A DNA stretch of 64,000 nucleotides from Lysinibacillus sp. SGAir0095 (GCF_005491425.1 NZ_CP028083.1:3744001-3808000), one strand, 5' to 3'. Shown: positions 17,529 through 27,093, numbered from the stretch's first letter. A program made the numbers and translations. Notes: generated by a model from the letters alone, not told the origin.

Positions 17529-18713
17529 ATGGAAAATAACCAAAACTTTGCAAGCCGTTTTGATTGGAAGCTTGCTTTAATTATTTTTATATTTCTTATA
17601 GTGAGTTTGTTAGCTATTTCATCCGCACAGACGACAGGGCAATATGGTACAACAAACTTTGTGTTGCAGCAATTGATCAATTATGTGATATTTGCCATTA
17701 TTGTAGCATTTGTCATTTATTTTGACCCCGATCAGTATAAAAAGATGTCTTGGTACTTATACGGCTTTGGTATCTTATTGTTGATTATTCTAGCAGCTTT
17801 ACCAGCAGGTGGAATTGTCATCGAACGTAACGGAGCAAAAAGCTGGTTCTCCACACCAGTAGGGAGTATACAGCCCACTGAGTTTATGAAGACTTTCTAT
17901 ATTCTCGCTACGGCATGGCTCATTAGTAAACATCACGAAAAATATTCCATTAAAAGTATTAAATCGGACTTTATTTTGTTAGGCAAAATTGGGATAACAT
18001 TAATTATTCCATTAGCATTTATCATGATGCAGCCCGACCTAGGTTCCTCACTAGTATTTCTAGCGATTACTGCTGCCCTAATTATTGTAGCAGGCATCTC
18101 ATGGAAAATTATTTTACCTGTATTCACTGTGGGTGTAACACTGGGTGGTTCCTTACTTTGGATGGCGTTGTATATGCAGGATTTCCTTGAGGAGAAATTT
18201 GGATTTAGTCCTTATCAGTTTGCCCGAATCTATTCCTGGTTAGATCCTTATTCTTATTCATCGGGTTCCGGATATCATTTAATCACTTCTTTAAATGCAA
18301 TCGGCTCTGGTGAAATCTTCGGTAAAGGATATTTGGATCGTGAAGTCTATGTTGCTGAAAGTCACACGGATTTTATCTTTACAGTAATAGGAGAAGAATG
18401 GGGTTTCATTGGCGCTAGCTTTGTTATTTGCCTTTACTTCTTATTAATTTATCATTTAACAAAAATGACTTTAACTTTAAAGGATCCGTTCTGTACGTAC
18501 GTTTGTGCTGGAATTATTGCTATGATCACTTTCCACGTATTCGAAAATATCGGCATGACTATCCAACTTTTACCTATCACAGGTATCCCGCTACCATTTA
18601 TAAGTTACGGCGGTAGTTCCTTAATGGGTAATGCCTTAGCATTAGGCCTAGTGTTTAGCATGAAATTCCACTACAAATCTTATATGTTCGCTAGTAATGA
18701 TGACGAGGAGTAG
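17529..18713 (+). CDS. FtsW/RodA/SpoVE-family peptidoglycan glycosyltransferase, RodA-like
   Basis: About ten membrane helices and 394 residues fit the SEDS family that polymerises lipid II. Signature segments are NGAKSWFSTPVGSIQPTEF, MQPDLGSSLVF, ESHTDFIFTVIGEEWGFIG and the C-terminal LLPITGIPLPFISYGGSS. Length equals B. subtilis RodA (393), and the sequence lacks the longer C-terminal tail of many FtsW proteins, so elongation-type RodA is favoured over FtsW or SpoVE. It is convergent with a small gene and ends in a strong terminator. It is close to ddl-murF but on the other strand. Confidence 0.88.
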   Translation: MENNQNFASRFDWKLALIIFIFLIVSLLAISSAQTTGQYGTTNFVLQQLINYVIFAIIVAFVIYFDPDQYKKMSWYLYGFGILLLIILAALPAGGIVIERNGAKSWFSTPVGSIQPTEFMKTFYILATAWLISKHHEKYSIKSIKSDFILLGKIGITLIIPLAFIMMQPDLGSSLVFLAITAALIIVAGISWKIILPVFTVGVTLGGSLLWMALYMQDFLEEKFGFSPYQFARIYSWLDPYSYSSGSGYHLITSLNAIGSGEIFGKGYLDREVYVAESHTDFIFTVIGEEWGFIGASFVICLYFLLIYHLTKMTLTLKDPFCTYVCAGIIAMITFHVFENIGMTIQLLPITGIPLPFISYGGSSLMGNALALGLVFSMKFHYKSYMFASNDDEE

Positions 18714-18750
18714 GAAGAAGTATCTGTGAAAACCTATTATTCAATTATCG

Positions 18751-18786
18751 AAAAAATCCCGACTATTTCTAGTCGGGATTTTTTTA
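18751..18786. terminator. Bidirectional terminator after the RodA-like gene
   Basis: AATCCCGACTA pairs perfectly with TAGTCGGGATT around a TTTC loop, with T-runs on both strands. It serves the RodA-like gene and the convergent small gene at 18804. Confidence 0.93.
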
Positions 18787-18803
18787 TGCTAATTCTGATT
18801 ATT

Positions 18804-18935
18804 TTATACTTGTGGAGTTTGAGTTGGTGGTGTTAAAACTTTTAGTAATTCAAGACGGGATTTTGTAACTGTTGCAGTAACACCTAATTTAGATAAATTC
18901 GAAACGATTTTCTTTAAGTCTACTTCCTTCGTCAT
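18804..18935 (-). CDS. Small protein, 43 residues, function unknown
   Basis: The open frame reads MTKEVDLKKIVSNLSKLG and ends with a proline-threonine-rich tail. AGGTGG lies 6 nt before the ATG and the unit ends in a strong hairpin, which together argue that it is expressed. There is no membrane segment; the middle may form an amphipathic helix. It is not recognised as any known family. Confidence 0.62.
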   Translation of the reverse strand: MTKEVDLKKIVSNLSKLGVTATVTKSRLELLKVLTPPTQTPQV

Positions 18936-19420
18936 GCTTTTCCACCTAACCTTTTTTATATATTATAAATAACGTATTAACTGCCTAAAAAGTTTCAAAA
19001 TAAATATCTTTGACTTAAATAATTCTTAAGTCCATCATAACATGCTTCTCTTGTGTTATATTTTTCAATTTTGTTACAACTTTCAAAAAGTCAACTAAAT
19101 AGCTTTCCATTTTTTTATTATTACAAAAAAAAATTGTCATTTTCTTTGATTCTAAAGGAATTATAACCTTAAATTGAATAAATCAAACACCAAAATCAAA
19201 AGACACAATTTATTCACATTTCAAGATTTTCAATCAACTTTTCTTTAATTGTAAAGAAGATGGCCATTTTAGAAATAATATTTCAATTTCTATTTAATGG
19301 GTACATGAACAGCAAAAGCATTGCGTATATTAAAGTGCTTTATATTTTCGTTTTTGGTTATTTATACATTAATATTAATTTGTAAAATTGTGAAGTCCTA
19401 AAGCTATTGGAGGTAAAAGA
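18936..19420. other. AT-rich spacer, 485 bp
   Basis: It should hold the promoters of the small minus-strand gene and of the DUF1963 gene on the plus strand. The sequence is very AT-rich with many poly-A and poly-T runs. No convincing open frame, repeat or hairpin was seen. Confidence 0.5.
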
Positions 19421-20224
19421 GTGCGTACAGAAAAATCAATCTACATACCGAGAGAATTAGAAAGTTTTCGAAACCAAATTGAATCTTCACTCGTAGACTC
19501 TATATGGATTACCCCTACTGAAGGGTACCTCTCTTTAACCGATAGCAAGTTTGCAGGATACCCCTATTTGCCTAAATCACATTTGTATCCTAAAGATTCG
19601 AATGATGAATATATGCCACTATTGGCTCAAATCAATTTTTCAGACTTACCTATTAATCCTTTGTTTCCAAGCAAAGGCTTATTACAATTTTTTGTGTCAA
19701 ATAAGTTTAGTTACCCAATTGGGAAGAAAGAAGAATTACTCTTTCAACAAGATTTTAAAGTCCGTTATTTTACGACTATTCTAGAAAAAAATCAACTTAC
19801 CGAAGATTTTTCCCATTTAATGATGAATAGAGGTTTCCCGATACAAAAAGAAATGAAGCTGGAATTTCACAAAATGTCTGAACCCGTTTCTGCAACTGAT
19901 TATAGAAGAGAAAAATTTTTACATCCTGAAGAACTTAAAGATGAGTTCCATAGCGATGTCGGGCAAACTTTTGAGGGACTTTACTTGGAAAATTATTTGG
20001 CTGCTGAGCATAAATTAGGTGGCTATCCATATTTTGTTGACTGTGACACAAGAAAGAACTCAGCTTTTCTTAAAAAATTCGATCTATTACTATTCCAAAT
20101 CGTTTCGAACGACGAACAAGGAATTATGTATGGTGATTCAGGAATTATTAAATTCTTTATAAATCAACATGCCCTTAGAAGCCTGGATTTTTCTTCTGTT
20201 TATTTTATCGCTGAACAGTTCTGA
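19421..20224 (+). CDS. DUF1963 (YwqG-like) protein
   Basis: The 267-residue cytoplasmic protein has the DUF1963 landmarks in order: TDSKFAGYPYLPKSHLYP near 45-62, LLAQINFSDLP, GLLQFFVS, HKLGGYPYFVDCD near 197-209, and LLFQIVSNDEQGIMYGDSGIIKFFI near the end. The start is GTG, 6 nt after GGAGGT. YwqG-type proteins have no established molecular function. It is followed by the cls gene 77 nt downstream and may share its transcript. Confidence 0.87.
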   Translation: MRTEKSIYIPRELESFRNQIESSLVDSIWITPTEGYLSLTDSKFAGYPYLPKSHLYPKDSNDEYMPLLAQINFSDLPINPLFPSKGLLQFFVSNKFSYPIGKKEELLFQQDFKVRYFTTILEKNQLTEDFSHLMMNRGFPIQKEMKLEFHKMSEPVSATDYRREKFLHPEELKDEFHSDVGQTFEGLYLENYLAAEHKLGGYPYFVDCDTRKNSAFLKKFDLLLFQIVSNDEQGIMYGDSGIIKFFINQHALRSLDFSSVYFIAEQF

Positions 20225-20301
20225 TAAGTAAGTGCGTTATTACATTTCATTCACTTGTTAAGTTATAATTATTTTAATAAAAACAAAGTAGGTGCAGTCA
20301 T

Positions 20302-21756
20302 ATGAGTATTTTCTTTAATACCATATCTGTTATTCCGATAGTTCTCATAGTAAATATCATTCTTGCTATTATGGTCATCTTTTTAGAAAGAAAAGATCCT
20401 TCTTCTACTTGGGCGTGGACACTCGTACTTTTCTTCCTACCGTTAGCTGGATTTATATTGTATTTATTACTTGGTAGACCCATGCGTAAAAAGCATTTAT
20501 TTAGGTGGGAAGGTCAAAAGGATATCGGGATTGATAAACTAATCAGCTATCAAATAGAGGCCCTTGAGGAAAATTCACTTGATTTCCGTTTCGACGAGGT
20601 TGGTAAATATAAAACTTTAATTCATATGAATCTAAAAACAAGTGATTCCGTTTTAACACAAGATAACCATATCCAGCTTTATGATGATGGGGCTGAAAAG
20701 TTCGAGGCTTTACTCGAAGATATCGAGCATGCAAAGGATCATATCCACGTACAATACTATATATTTAAATTAGATAATCTAGGAAAACGCATTTATACTG
20801 CACTTTTAAAGAAAGCGCAACAAGGTGTGAAGGTTCGAATTCTTTATGACGAAATGGGTTCGCGAGGGTTGAAAAAGAGACATTTCAAACCACTACTTAA
20901 ACTTGGTGGGGAGGTAGAAGTATTCTTCCCTTCTATTTTCCCACTCATCAATCCGCGCTTAAACTTTAGAAACCACCGTAAAATTGTCATCGTTGATGGG
21001 CGCATAGGTTATATCGGTGGGTTCAACGTTGGCGATGAATACTTAGGCTTAAATAAGAGATTTGGTTATTGGCGCGATACGCATTTAAGGATTGAAGGGA
21101 GCTCTGTCCATCCCCTTCAAACTCGCTTTTTATTAGATTGGAACCAGGCCAGCGATAATAATATCAACTATTCCGAAAGGTACTTCCCTGCCATTCCTAA
21201 AAAAGGCGACATTGCAATGCAAATTGTTTCAAGTGGGCCCGATACAGAATTCCCAGCAATCAAAAATGGGTATTTGAAACTACTCATGAGCGCTAAGCGT
21301 TATATTTACATCCAGACACCTTATTTCATACCAGATAATAGTTTTTTAAATGCAATTGAAATCGCCGCGCTTTCTGGAATTGATGTACGTATCATGATTC
21401 CAAATAAGCCTGACCATATGTTTGTGTATTGGGCTACCTATTCATATGTTGGTCAACTATTACGAGCCGGAGCCAAAATCTATATTTACGAAAAAGGATT
21501 TATTCATGCAAAAACCATCGTCATAGATGATGAAGCCTCGACAGTAGGTACAGCGAACATTGATGTTCGCAGCTTTAGTTTGAACTTTGAGGTTAATGCT
21601 TTTATTTATGATCGTACACTTTCCCATGAGCTGGCAGAAATATTCGAAAAGGATATATTCGATTGCACAGAGTTAACAATTGAAAAATATGAGAATCGTT
21701 CAGGTATTATTAAATTCAAGGAATCCATATCGAGATTATTAACACCCATCTTGTAA
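20302..21756 (+). CDS. cls: Cardiolipin synthase
   Basis: The 484-residue membrane enzyme joins two phosphatidylglycerols into cardiolipin. Two N-terminal membrane helices (about 8-28 and 38-58) precede two phospholipase-D motifs: His225-Lys227-Asp232 in NHRKIVIVDGRIGYIGG and His402-Lys404-Asp409 in IHAKTIVIDDEASTVGTAN. Both catalytic motifs are complete. It ends in a bidirectional terminator shared with the VanY-type gene. Confidence 0.95.
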   Translation: MSIFFNTISVIPIVLIVNIILAIMVIFLERKDPSSTWAWTLVLFFLPLAGFILYLLLGRPMRKKHLFRWEGQKDIGIDKLISYQIEALEENSLDFRFDEVGKYKTLIHMNLKTSDSVLTQDNHIQLYDDGAEKFEALLEDIEHAKDHIHVQYYIFKLDNLGKRIYTALLKKAQQGVKVRILYDEMGSRGLKKRHFKPLLKLGGEVEVFFPSIFPLINPRLNFRNHRKIVIVDGRIGYIGGFNVGDEYLGLNKRFGYWRDTHLRIEGSSVHPLQTRFLLDWNQASDNNINYSERYFPAIPKKGDIAMQIVSSGPDTEFPAIKNGYLKLLMSAKRYIYIQTPYFIPDNSFLNAIEIAALSGIDVRIMIPNKPDHMFVYWATYSYVGQLLRAGAKIYIYEKGFIHAKTIVIDDEASTVGTANIDVRSFSLNFEVNAFIYDRTLSHELAEIFEKDIFDCTELTIEKYENRSGIIKFKESISRLLTPIL

Positions 21757-21776
21757 TGGTACCTTTAAGGTATATT

Positions 21777-21812
21777 AAAAAGGATGACGCATTTAAGCGC
21801 CATCCTTTTTTA
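21777..21812. terminator. Bidirectional terminator between cls and the carboxypeptidase gene
   Basis: AAAAAGGATG-AC-GC pairs with GC-GC-CATCCTTTTT (one internal mismatch pair). T-runs flank both sides. Confidence 0.9.
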
Positions 21813-22649
21813 CTCAACACCTAGATATTCTTCTAAGGTTACATTCGCTTGTTTAACCTTTCCAGCTAAATCTACACCCAAATATCGGAAATGCCAAGAT
21901 TCATACATATATCCTGTAATTTCCTCTTTCCCTTGAGGATAACGAAGGATAAATCCGTATTTATGTGCATTTTCGACAAGCCATTTTCCCGCTTCTGTTT
22001 CACCAAATTCTTCAGTTAGCCATAAATCCTCTTTTCCCTTTTCACCAATATCAAAGGCTAGCCCAGTCTGATGCTCAGAGTATCCAGGTCTTGCACTATA
22101 GCGATCTGCATTATCTTGCCCATCGCGGTTAACATAATTATGATAGAGCGTATCTTGATATTCAAAAGAACGGTAAGAACTAAATGCAACTAGCTCAAAA
22201 CCAGCTATTCTTGCATCAGTTGCCATTTGTTCAAATGCATTACGGGCTTCTTCGCTTTCACCCGGGGCAAACGTACTTGGCAATGGATACTTTTTATTGG
22301 CTATGAGAACCCCTTCAACAAAGGTTGGTTCTGTTGGCAATGGTTGCCCTTCAATATAGCCGTTATTAGTAATTTGCTGTTCTGATTCTCCCTGTTCCTC
22401 ATTTGAATCCGTTGTGTTTCCTTCATCCATAAGATTCGATTCATTTTCTTCAGTTTTCTCTTCTTGTTCACTATTTTGCTCCTCAACCGATTCAGTCGGA
22501 GCAGGTTGTGCCGTCTTATTCTCGTTATTTTGATAGAAATAGTAAAAAACAGCAATTGCTGCCGCCAAAATAACTACTACGCCCACACTAATCCATATGT
22601 ATTTCTTTTTGCTATCATTCTTATACCCATAAGTTGTCGTTCTTTTCAT
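21810..22649 (-). CDS. Membrane-anchored VanY-type D-alanyl-D-alanine carboxypeptidase (M15B)
   Basis: A single N-terminal membrane helix (about 19-40) is followed by a Glu/Asn/Ser-rich linker of about 60 residues and a VanY domain. Zinc ligands are visible: His and Asp in SEHQTGLAFDIG and His in ESWHFRYLG. The enzyme should trim the terminal D-Ala from peptidoglycan outside the membrane. An in-frame TTG at 22676 lacks a ribosome site, so the ATG at 22649 (after AAAGAGG, 11 nt) is used, giving 279 residues. It is one of several wall genes in the window. Confidence 0.88.
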   Translation of the reverse strand: MKRTTTYGYKNDSKKKYIWISVGVVVILAAAIAVFYYFYQNNENKTAQPAPTESVEEQNSEQEEKTEENESNLMDEGNTTDSNEEQGESEQQITNNGYIEGQPLPTEPTFVEGVLIANKKYPLPSTFAPGESEEARNAFEQMATDARIAGFELVAFSSYRSFEYQDTLYHNYVNRDGQDNADRYSARPGYSEHQTGLAFDIGEKGKEDLWLTEEFGETEAGKWLVENAHKYGFILRYPQGKEEITGYMYESWHFRYLGVDLAGKVKQANVTLEEYLGVE

Positions 22650-22887
22650 AATCGTACGAGCCTCTTTCCTATACAATGCTTTTATTTTAGCACTGTTTTC
22701 CCCATTTGACCCTAATTTTCTCCCCTAAATTTTAAGAATAATATGCTGCTCAATTCGTCTTCAGTTAGTCTACTTATGCTTTAATGAATTTCCTACTTGA
22801 GGAAATCGAGTAGAGGGAAAATAAATTAACTTATTTTCGCCCCTCTCACAACACCGTACGTACGGGTCTCGTATACGGCGTTTCAAT

Positions 22888-24162
22888 TTATATTACAGTG
22901 TGTACTTCTAAGTAACGTTCAAGAGCAGAGGGTATTCCCCTCTGTTCTAGTCTTTTATTAGACATTGCTCTTTGAACAACTTTCGATAATCCGATAAATC
23001 GATAACCTTTCCTACAGAATGTTAAGCCTTTGGCTTCTTCTTCGGGTATCCCTAATTGGATTAGCGACCGAATCTGTTTTCTTGGTACCTTCCATTGTTT
23101 CCAAATAATTACCCTTATTCTTGAGCGTAGTTTCATATCAATTTCACGCATAGCCGTTTTCATGTTTGCAGTTCTAAAGTAATTTACCCAACCAAATATT
23201 ACTTGTTTTAGTTTCAATATTCGGTAGTCTAACGGAATGCTCCAGTTTCGCTTAGTTAGTTGCCGAAGTTTCCTTTTAAATTTCTGTACTGACATTGGAT
23301 GTGGTCGAACTTGATATTTCTTGTATTTTGAATCGTAATAATATCCAAACCCCAAGAATTTCAAATCTTTTGGACGAGCGATTTTACTCTTTTCTGCATT
23401 GACTATCAACCCTAATTTCTTCTCTATAAACTTCACGACTGATTCCATCACTCGATTTGCAGACTTCTCGCTCTTTACGAAGATAAGGGCGTCATCCGCA
23501 TATCTCACGAATTGAAGCCCTCTACTTTCTAGTTCCTTGTCCAGTTCATTCAACATTATGTTACTTAACAGTGGGCTGAGGTTTCCTCCTTGCGGAGTTC
23601 CAATTGGTGTTTCTTCATATGTACCCTTTACCATGACCCCACTGACCAAGTATTTTCTTATTAAAGAAATGACATCTCCATCAACGATTGTATTGGATAT
23701 AATTCGCATTAGTTTATCATGGTTGACTGTATCGAAAAATCTTTCAAGGTCAATGTCCACTATCCAATCGTGTCCATCATTCAGAAATTCGAGGCTTTTT
23801 ATAATTGCCATCTCACAACTTCTATTTGGTCTGAAACCGTAACTGTATTCACTAAACTCTTTTTCAAATATCGGGCTGAGTACTTGATGAATTGCCTGTT
23901 GAACGACCCTATCCACTACTGTTGGTATTCCCAGTTTGCGCATCTTACCATTTTCTTTTGGGATCTCCACTCGTAAGGCAGCTTGTGGTTGGTATTTTCT
24001 AGTTCTGATGCGCTCACGTAGCTCATCCTTGTTTTCTTTCAGATACTGTTTAAGTTCATCGACCGTTATTCCATCGACCCCACTTGCACCTTTATTTCTA
24101 AAGACACGTAAGTAGGCTTCATTCATATTTCGATTGCTTAGAATCTTTTCTAATAGTTGCAC
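22888..24162 (-). CDS. ltrA: Group II intron reverse transcriptase/maturase
   Basis: The 424-residue protein has RT blocks RNKGASGVDGITVDEL, IPTVVDRVVQQAI, YSYGFRPNRSCEMAI, DIDLERFFDTVNHDKL, GTPQGGNLSPLLSNI and the active-site YADD at Tyr221-Asp224, followed by the maturase (X) domain FGWVNYFRTANM. There is no C-terminal HNH endonuclease, which is normal for class C introns. It is complete, without stops or frameshifts. It promotes splicing and reverse-splicing of the intron in which it lies. Confidence 0.95.
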   Translation of the reverse strand: MQLLEKILSNRNMNEAYLRVFRNKGASGVDGITVDELKQYLKENKDELRERIRTRKYQPQAALRVEIPKENGKMRKLGIPTVVDRVVQQAIHQVLSPIFEKEFSEYSYGFRPNRSCEMAIIKSLEFLNDGHDWIVDIDLERFFDTVNHDKLMRIISNTIVDGDVISLIRKYLVSGVMVKGTYEETPIGTPQGGNLSPLLSNIMLNELDKELESRGLQFVRYADDALIFVKSEKSANRVMESVVKFIEKKLGLIVNAEKSKIARPKDLKFLGFGYYYDSKYKKYQVRPHPMSVQKFKRKLRQLTKRNWSIPLDYRILKLKQVIFGWVNYFRTANMKTAMREIDMKLRSRIRVIIWKQWKVPRKQIRSLIQLGIPEEEAKGLTFCRKGYRFIGLSKVVQRAMSNKRLEQRGIPSALERYLEVHTVI

Positions 24163-24661
24163 ACTCGTTTCTCCTTTCCTCTCACGTAGTAAGTAATATC
24201 TCCATTTTGGCTATCATTTGAGATACGCTCATACTTTCACCATTAACACATTCGGAGTCCGTCACTTACGCATTTGTGGCGTTGAAACACTATAAATTGT
24301 TCGGCCCTTCATGACCAAATGTCATTACTATGGCTTCTGCTGACTTCTTGCGACTAACCGTTTTCGACTGTATCTATATACATCCGCAAGACCTCCCAGG
24401 GTAAGACAACTACCTTTCCTCTTTTACTCGCCTGATTTACCCTACAAAGTTACGCACATCTTTTGGACTTTGACTTGTTATGGAGTCTTATCCCTTTGTA
24501 TAGCCTTGGTATCAGATTTCTGTTCGTCAAGTCAAGATTTTATTCCACGCTTCCTCCAGCCCTTATCTCACGATAAGTACCTTGCGCTTCCTTAGTGGTT
24601 GGTCGATGTGTACCCCCACAGTGGACTTTCACCACCTAGATAGTTGCCATGCCTGGCACAC
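24163..24661 (-). ncRNA. 5' ribozyme part (domains I-III and start of IV) of the group IIC intron
   Basis: These 499 nt before the maturase start contain the 5' splice consensus GTGTG and the downstream block GGTGGTGAAAGTCCAC, typical of domain I of class C introns. No separate gene is present. Confidence 0.75.
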
Positions 24662-24663
24662 AT

Positions 24664-24692
24664 AAAAAAAGCCGAGGAGTTTACCTCGGCCT
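24664..24692 (-). terminator. Terminator of yidC and intron insertion target
   Basis: GGCCGAGG pairs with CTCGGC/T around TAAACT on the minus strand, followed by seven T and AT. The intron begins directly after TTTTTTTAT. Confidence 0.93.
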
Positions 24693-24697
24693 TTGGA

Positions 24698-25477
24698 TTA
24701 TTTTTTATCTAATGTAACTGGATCGGGCGTAACCGGATGCTCTGAGAAATACTTTCTACCAATATACGTTTGAAGAATTAGTAGTATACCACTTACTGAC
24801 CAATATAAAGGTAGCGCGGCCATGGAAGTGAATGAAATAAACACGATCATAATTGGCGAGATATAAATCATTAATTTCATTTGAGCTTTTTGAGCCTCAG
24901 GAACTGTCCATAGCGAAACTTTTGCTTGGATGAAGTACACAATCCCGGCGACTACCGTCATTAAAATATCAGGTGATCCTAAATTAAACCATAAGAATTC
25001 ATGGGTTTTTACATCACCTGAATATAGAATGGCAAAGTATAATCCCATAATGATTGGCATTTGGATAATCATTGGTAAACACCCAAGATTTAATGGGTTA
25101 ATTCCGTTATCGCGATATAAACTAAGCATTTCCTGCTGAATTGCCATTTGCTCTTCTTTTGTTTGAGCAGCTTTTAGACGTCCTTGAATCTCATCCATTT
25201 TTGGTTTAACGACATCCATTTTTGATTTCATCGCCGATTGAGAGCGGTAGTTTTTCAACATGAATGGCATTAAAATTAATCGAACACCTACTGTGATTGC
25301 AATAATTGCTAAACCGTAGCTCCCGTTAAAAAGATCGTTACCCAAAAACTCTAACAACCAATTCATCGGTCTAACAAACGTATTATAAAAGAAGCCTTCC
25401 TGATTTTCAACAGCTTGACACCCTGTTAAGACGAACAGCATAAGTCCTAGCATTGAAAAAAGTTTCAGTTTTTTCAT
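24698..25477 (-). CDS. yidC: YidC/Oxa1/SpoIIIJ-family membrane protein insertase
   Basis: The 259-residue protein has a lipoprotein signal (LTGC, Cys20) and five membrane helices with the Gram-positive YidC core (YGLAIIAITVGVRLILMPF with the hydrophilic-groove arginine, NPLNLGCLPMIIQMPIIMGL). It inserts and folds membrane proteins; in B. subtilis the two paralogues are SpoIIIJ and YqjG. It is not next to rnpA-jag, so it is more likely the second paralogue. AGGTGG precedes the ATG. A group II intron sits right behind its terminator. Confidence 0.92.
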   Translation of the reverse strand: MKKLKLFSMLGLMLFVLTGCQAVENQEGFFYNTFVRPMNWLLEFLGNDLFNGSYGLAIIAITVGVRLILMPFMLKNYRSQSAMKSKMDVVKPKMDEIQGRLKAAQTKEEQMAIQQEMLSLYRDNGINPLNLGCLPMIIQMPIIMGLYFAILYSGDVKTHEFLWFNLGSPDILMTVVAGIVYFIQAKVSLWTVPEAQKAQMKLMIYISPIMIVFISFTSMAALPLYWSVSGILLILQTYIGRKYFSEHPVTPDPVTLDKK

Positions 25478-25592
25478 TTTTCCACCTACTATTTTATTTA
25501 GCTAAATTGAAGTATACAGTAATAACTTTATGAATATCAAATACGAGGTCATATCATAAGATACTACACTATTGACAAAATACTGCTTGTTA

Positions 25593-25632
25593 GAAAAACT
25601 CAACTCGACCTATATGGGTCGAGTTGATGTTT
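25593..25632. terminator. Terminator of the AraC-type gene
   Basis: CAACTCGACC pairs with GGGTCGAGTTG around TATAT, with AGTTTTT on the minus strand and ATGTTTTT on the plus strand. Confidence 0.85.
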
Positions 25633-25708
25633 TTACTTATGAGGATAAAGTTTAGAATTAATAAAATCCCTATCCGTCATAGAATCTGTCAACTGTATCG
25701 ACTTTGAA

Positions 25709-26503
25709 TTAGACGTTTTCCAACTCAAGTTCCGGGATTTCAAAACGGTAAAATTCATGATGCAATTCATCACGAAAATGCTTCGGTGTTACACCTGTAT
25801 ATTTTTTGAATATTCTTGTAAAGTAACTTTGATTACAAAAATGGAATTGATCGGATATTGATGTAATACTTTTATTTGTATGCCGCAGATAATATTGTGA
25901 CTCTTCTACTCTTCTAACATTTAAATACTCTACTAATGTTATGCCAACATGCTCTCTAAATATTCTAGATAAATGGCTAGTACTTATATGGAATTTGTGA
26001 GCAATACTCTCTACTGTTAAATCATTTTCAAGTTCATCGTTTATGTACATAATTACTTTATTTACTGTTTGGTGTCTAAAGGTTGGTTGTTTACGATCAG
26101 CTATAAAGTATACATAAAAATCAATTAAATCATCCGCAAATTGTAAAAACTCTGCATCCTTCATATTATTTTCTATCATATCAGCGCAGGCTAAATTAAA
26201 AGCAAATGCCTTTTTTGAAGGTACTTGGTTATCTAAAAGCTTGCGAGCAACAATTGATGACAGGATGACAAAATAATTCCTTACCACTTTGATTACTTGT
26301 TTTCCGAATCTTATTGATAATATATCAATTATTTCATGCAAAGATTTTTTAGCTTTTGCCGACTCTAAGTGAAAGATTTCAAATAACAGCTTGGATTCAA
26401 TATTATAAAAATCTTCAATCCCGTTATATTGATTTATACTATCAATCTCTTGAAAGTACCGTTTAGAAATTGTTTCAGATATTGAATGTGGAAATAGCTG
26501 CAT
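25709..26503 (-). CDS. AraC-family transcriptional regulator
   Basis: The 264-residue protein ends in a double helix-turn-helix of the AraC type: LTVESIAHKFHISTSHLSRI and KSITSISDQFHFCNQSYFTR, then FKKYTGVTPKHFR. The N-terminal ~150 residues have no recognisable sugar-binding cupin, so the signal is unknown. It starts 6 nt after GATGGGG. No obvious target lies beside it; a 7-bp inverted repeat upstream may be its own operator. Confidence 0.9.
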   Translation of the reverse strand: MQLFPHSISETISKRYFQEIDSINQYNGIEDFYNIESKLLFEIFHLESAKAKKSLHEIIDILSIRFGKQVIKVVRNYFVILSSIVARKLLDNQVPSKKAFAFNLACADMIENNMKDAEFLQFADDLIDFYVYFIADRKQPTFRHQTVNKVIMYINDELENDLTVESIAHKFHISTSHLSRIFREHVGITLVEYLNVRRVEESQYYLRHTNKSITSISDQFHFCNQSYFTRIFKKYTGVTPKHFRDELHHEFYRFEIPELELENV

Positions 26504-27093
26504 AGATTACCCCATCTTTCTTCAGAATACAATTGCAATATTGTTATATGCAACAACAATATACATCGACTACTGTAATATAACCTAAATTAAATAAAGA
26601 ATATAGTTTTTTTATAGTTTTATAATATGAAATAACTGACTAATTAAGTAGATTTTGCTAAAAATTTACCTTAAATTAAACCATTCATAAGAATAAAGGA
26701 TTAATTACGTTTAACTAAAGTGAATATTACCATAATTTCGCATATTTTCAAACTCTATTTTAACATAGGTAAAAGTATCATCTTTCATCTATATAACTGT
26801 TAGTAAAGCAAAGCATTTACTCTCGACCAAAGCTAAATTTTCTTAGAATGCATTCGCATATTTTCTACATATATTCTAATACTAAAAATAACAAGTAGCA
26901 GGCACTTTACTATTAGTATACGGTACACTATTTTTATTGGAAACATAAAAAGTGACAAAAATAAGAATGCTTTTACCATATTTACTGAAAATTCGCGAGC
27001 TTGTCGGTAATCTTCTCTATTTCATTTATTATAAACTGTAGTAAAATAGACTTTATATGATATAAAATGTATACAAAATGAGGTGTCTTAAAA
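26504..27093. other. AT-rich divergent spacer between the AraC and LytTR regulators, 590 bp
   Basis: It contains the inverted repeat at 26539-26561 near the AraC gene and a possible plus-strand promoter TTTCAT-N16-TAAAAT around 27023-27050 for the LytTR gene. No open frame with a ribosome site was found. The remaining bases look like plain AT-rich spacer. Confidence 0.5.
26539..26561. promoter_or_regulatory. Inverted repeat upstream of the AraC-type gene
   Basis: TATTGTT and AACAATA are perfect inverse arms separated by 9 nt, starting about 36 nt before the AraC gene. It may be an operator; this rests on symmetry alone. Confidence 0.4.

Larger units (their letters stand above)
22805..24661 (-). 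mobile_element. Group IIC (class C) self-splicing intron
   Basis: On the minus strand the 5' end GTGTG is at 24661-24657 and the 3' end CTACTCGAT (ending AT, an AY end) at 22805, giving 1857 bp. Domain V is visible at about 22849-22884: CGCCGTA pairs with TACGGTG with an inner TACG/CGTA helix and a two-base CG bulge. Domain VI follows (AGAGGG/CCCTCT with GAAAATAA/TTATTTTC). The reverse transcriptase lies in domain IV. The 5' exon is the yidC terminator hairpin plus T-run, the known insertion target of group IIC introns. Rejoining the exons restores a longer T-rich tail. All parts look intact, so it may still be active. Confidence 0.9.

Noticed and set aside
17529-18713. Sporulation-specific SpoVE instead of RodA
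   Set aside because: Length and C-terminus agree better with RodA; not fully excluded, so no gene symbol was given.
22888-24162. Retron or diversity-generating reverse transcriptase
   Set aside because: The X (maturase) domain, the domain V/VI RNA and the terminator target show a group IIC intron; no msr/msd or variable repeats were seen.
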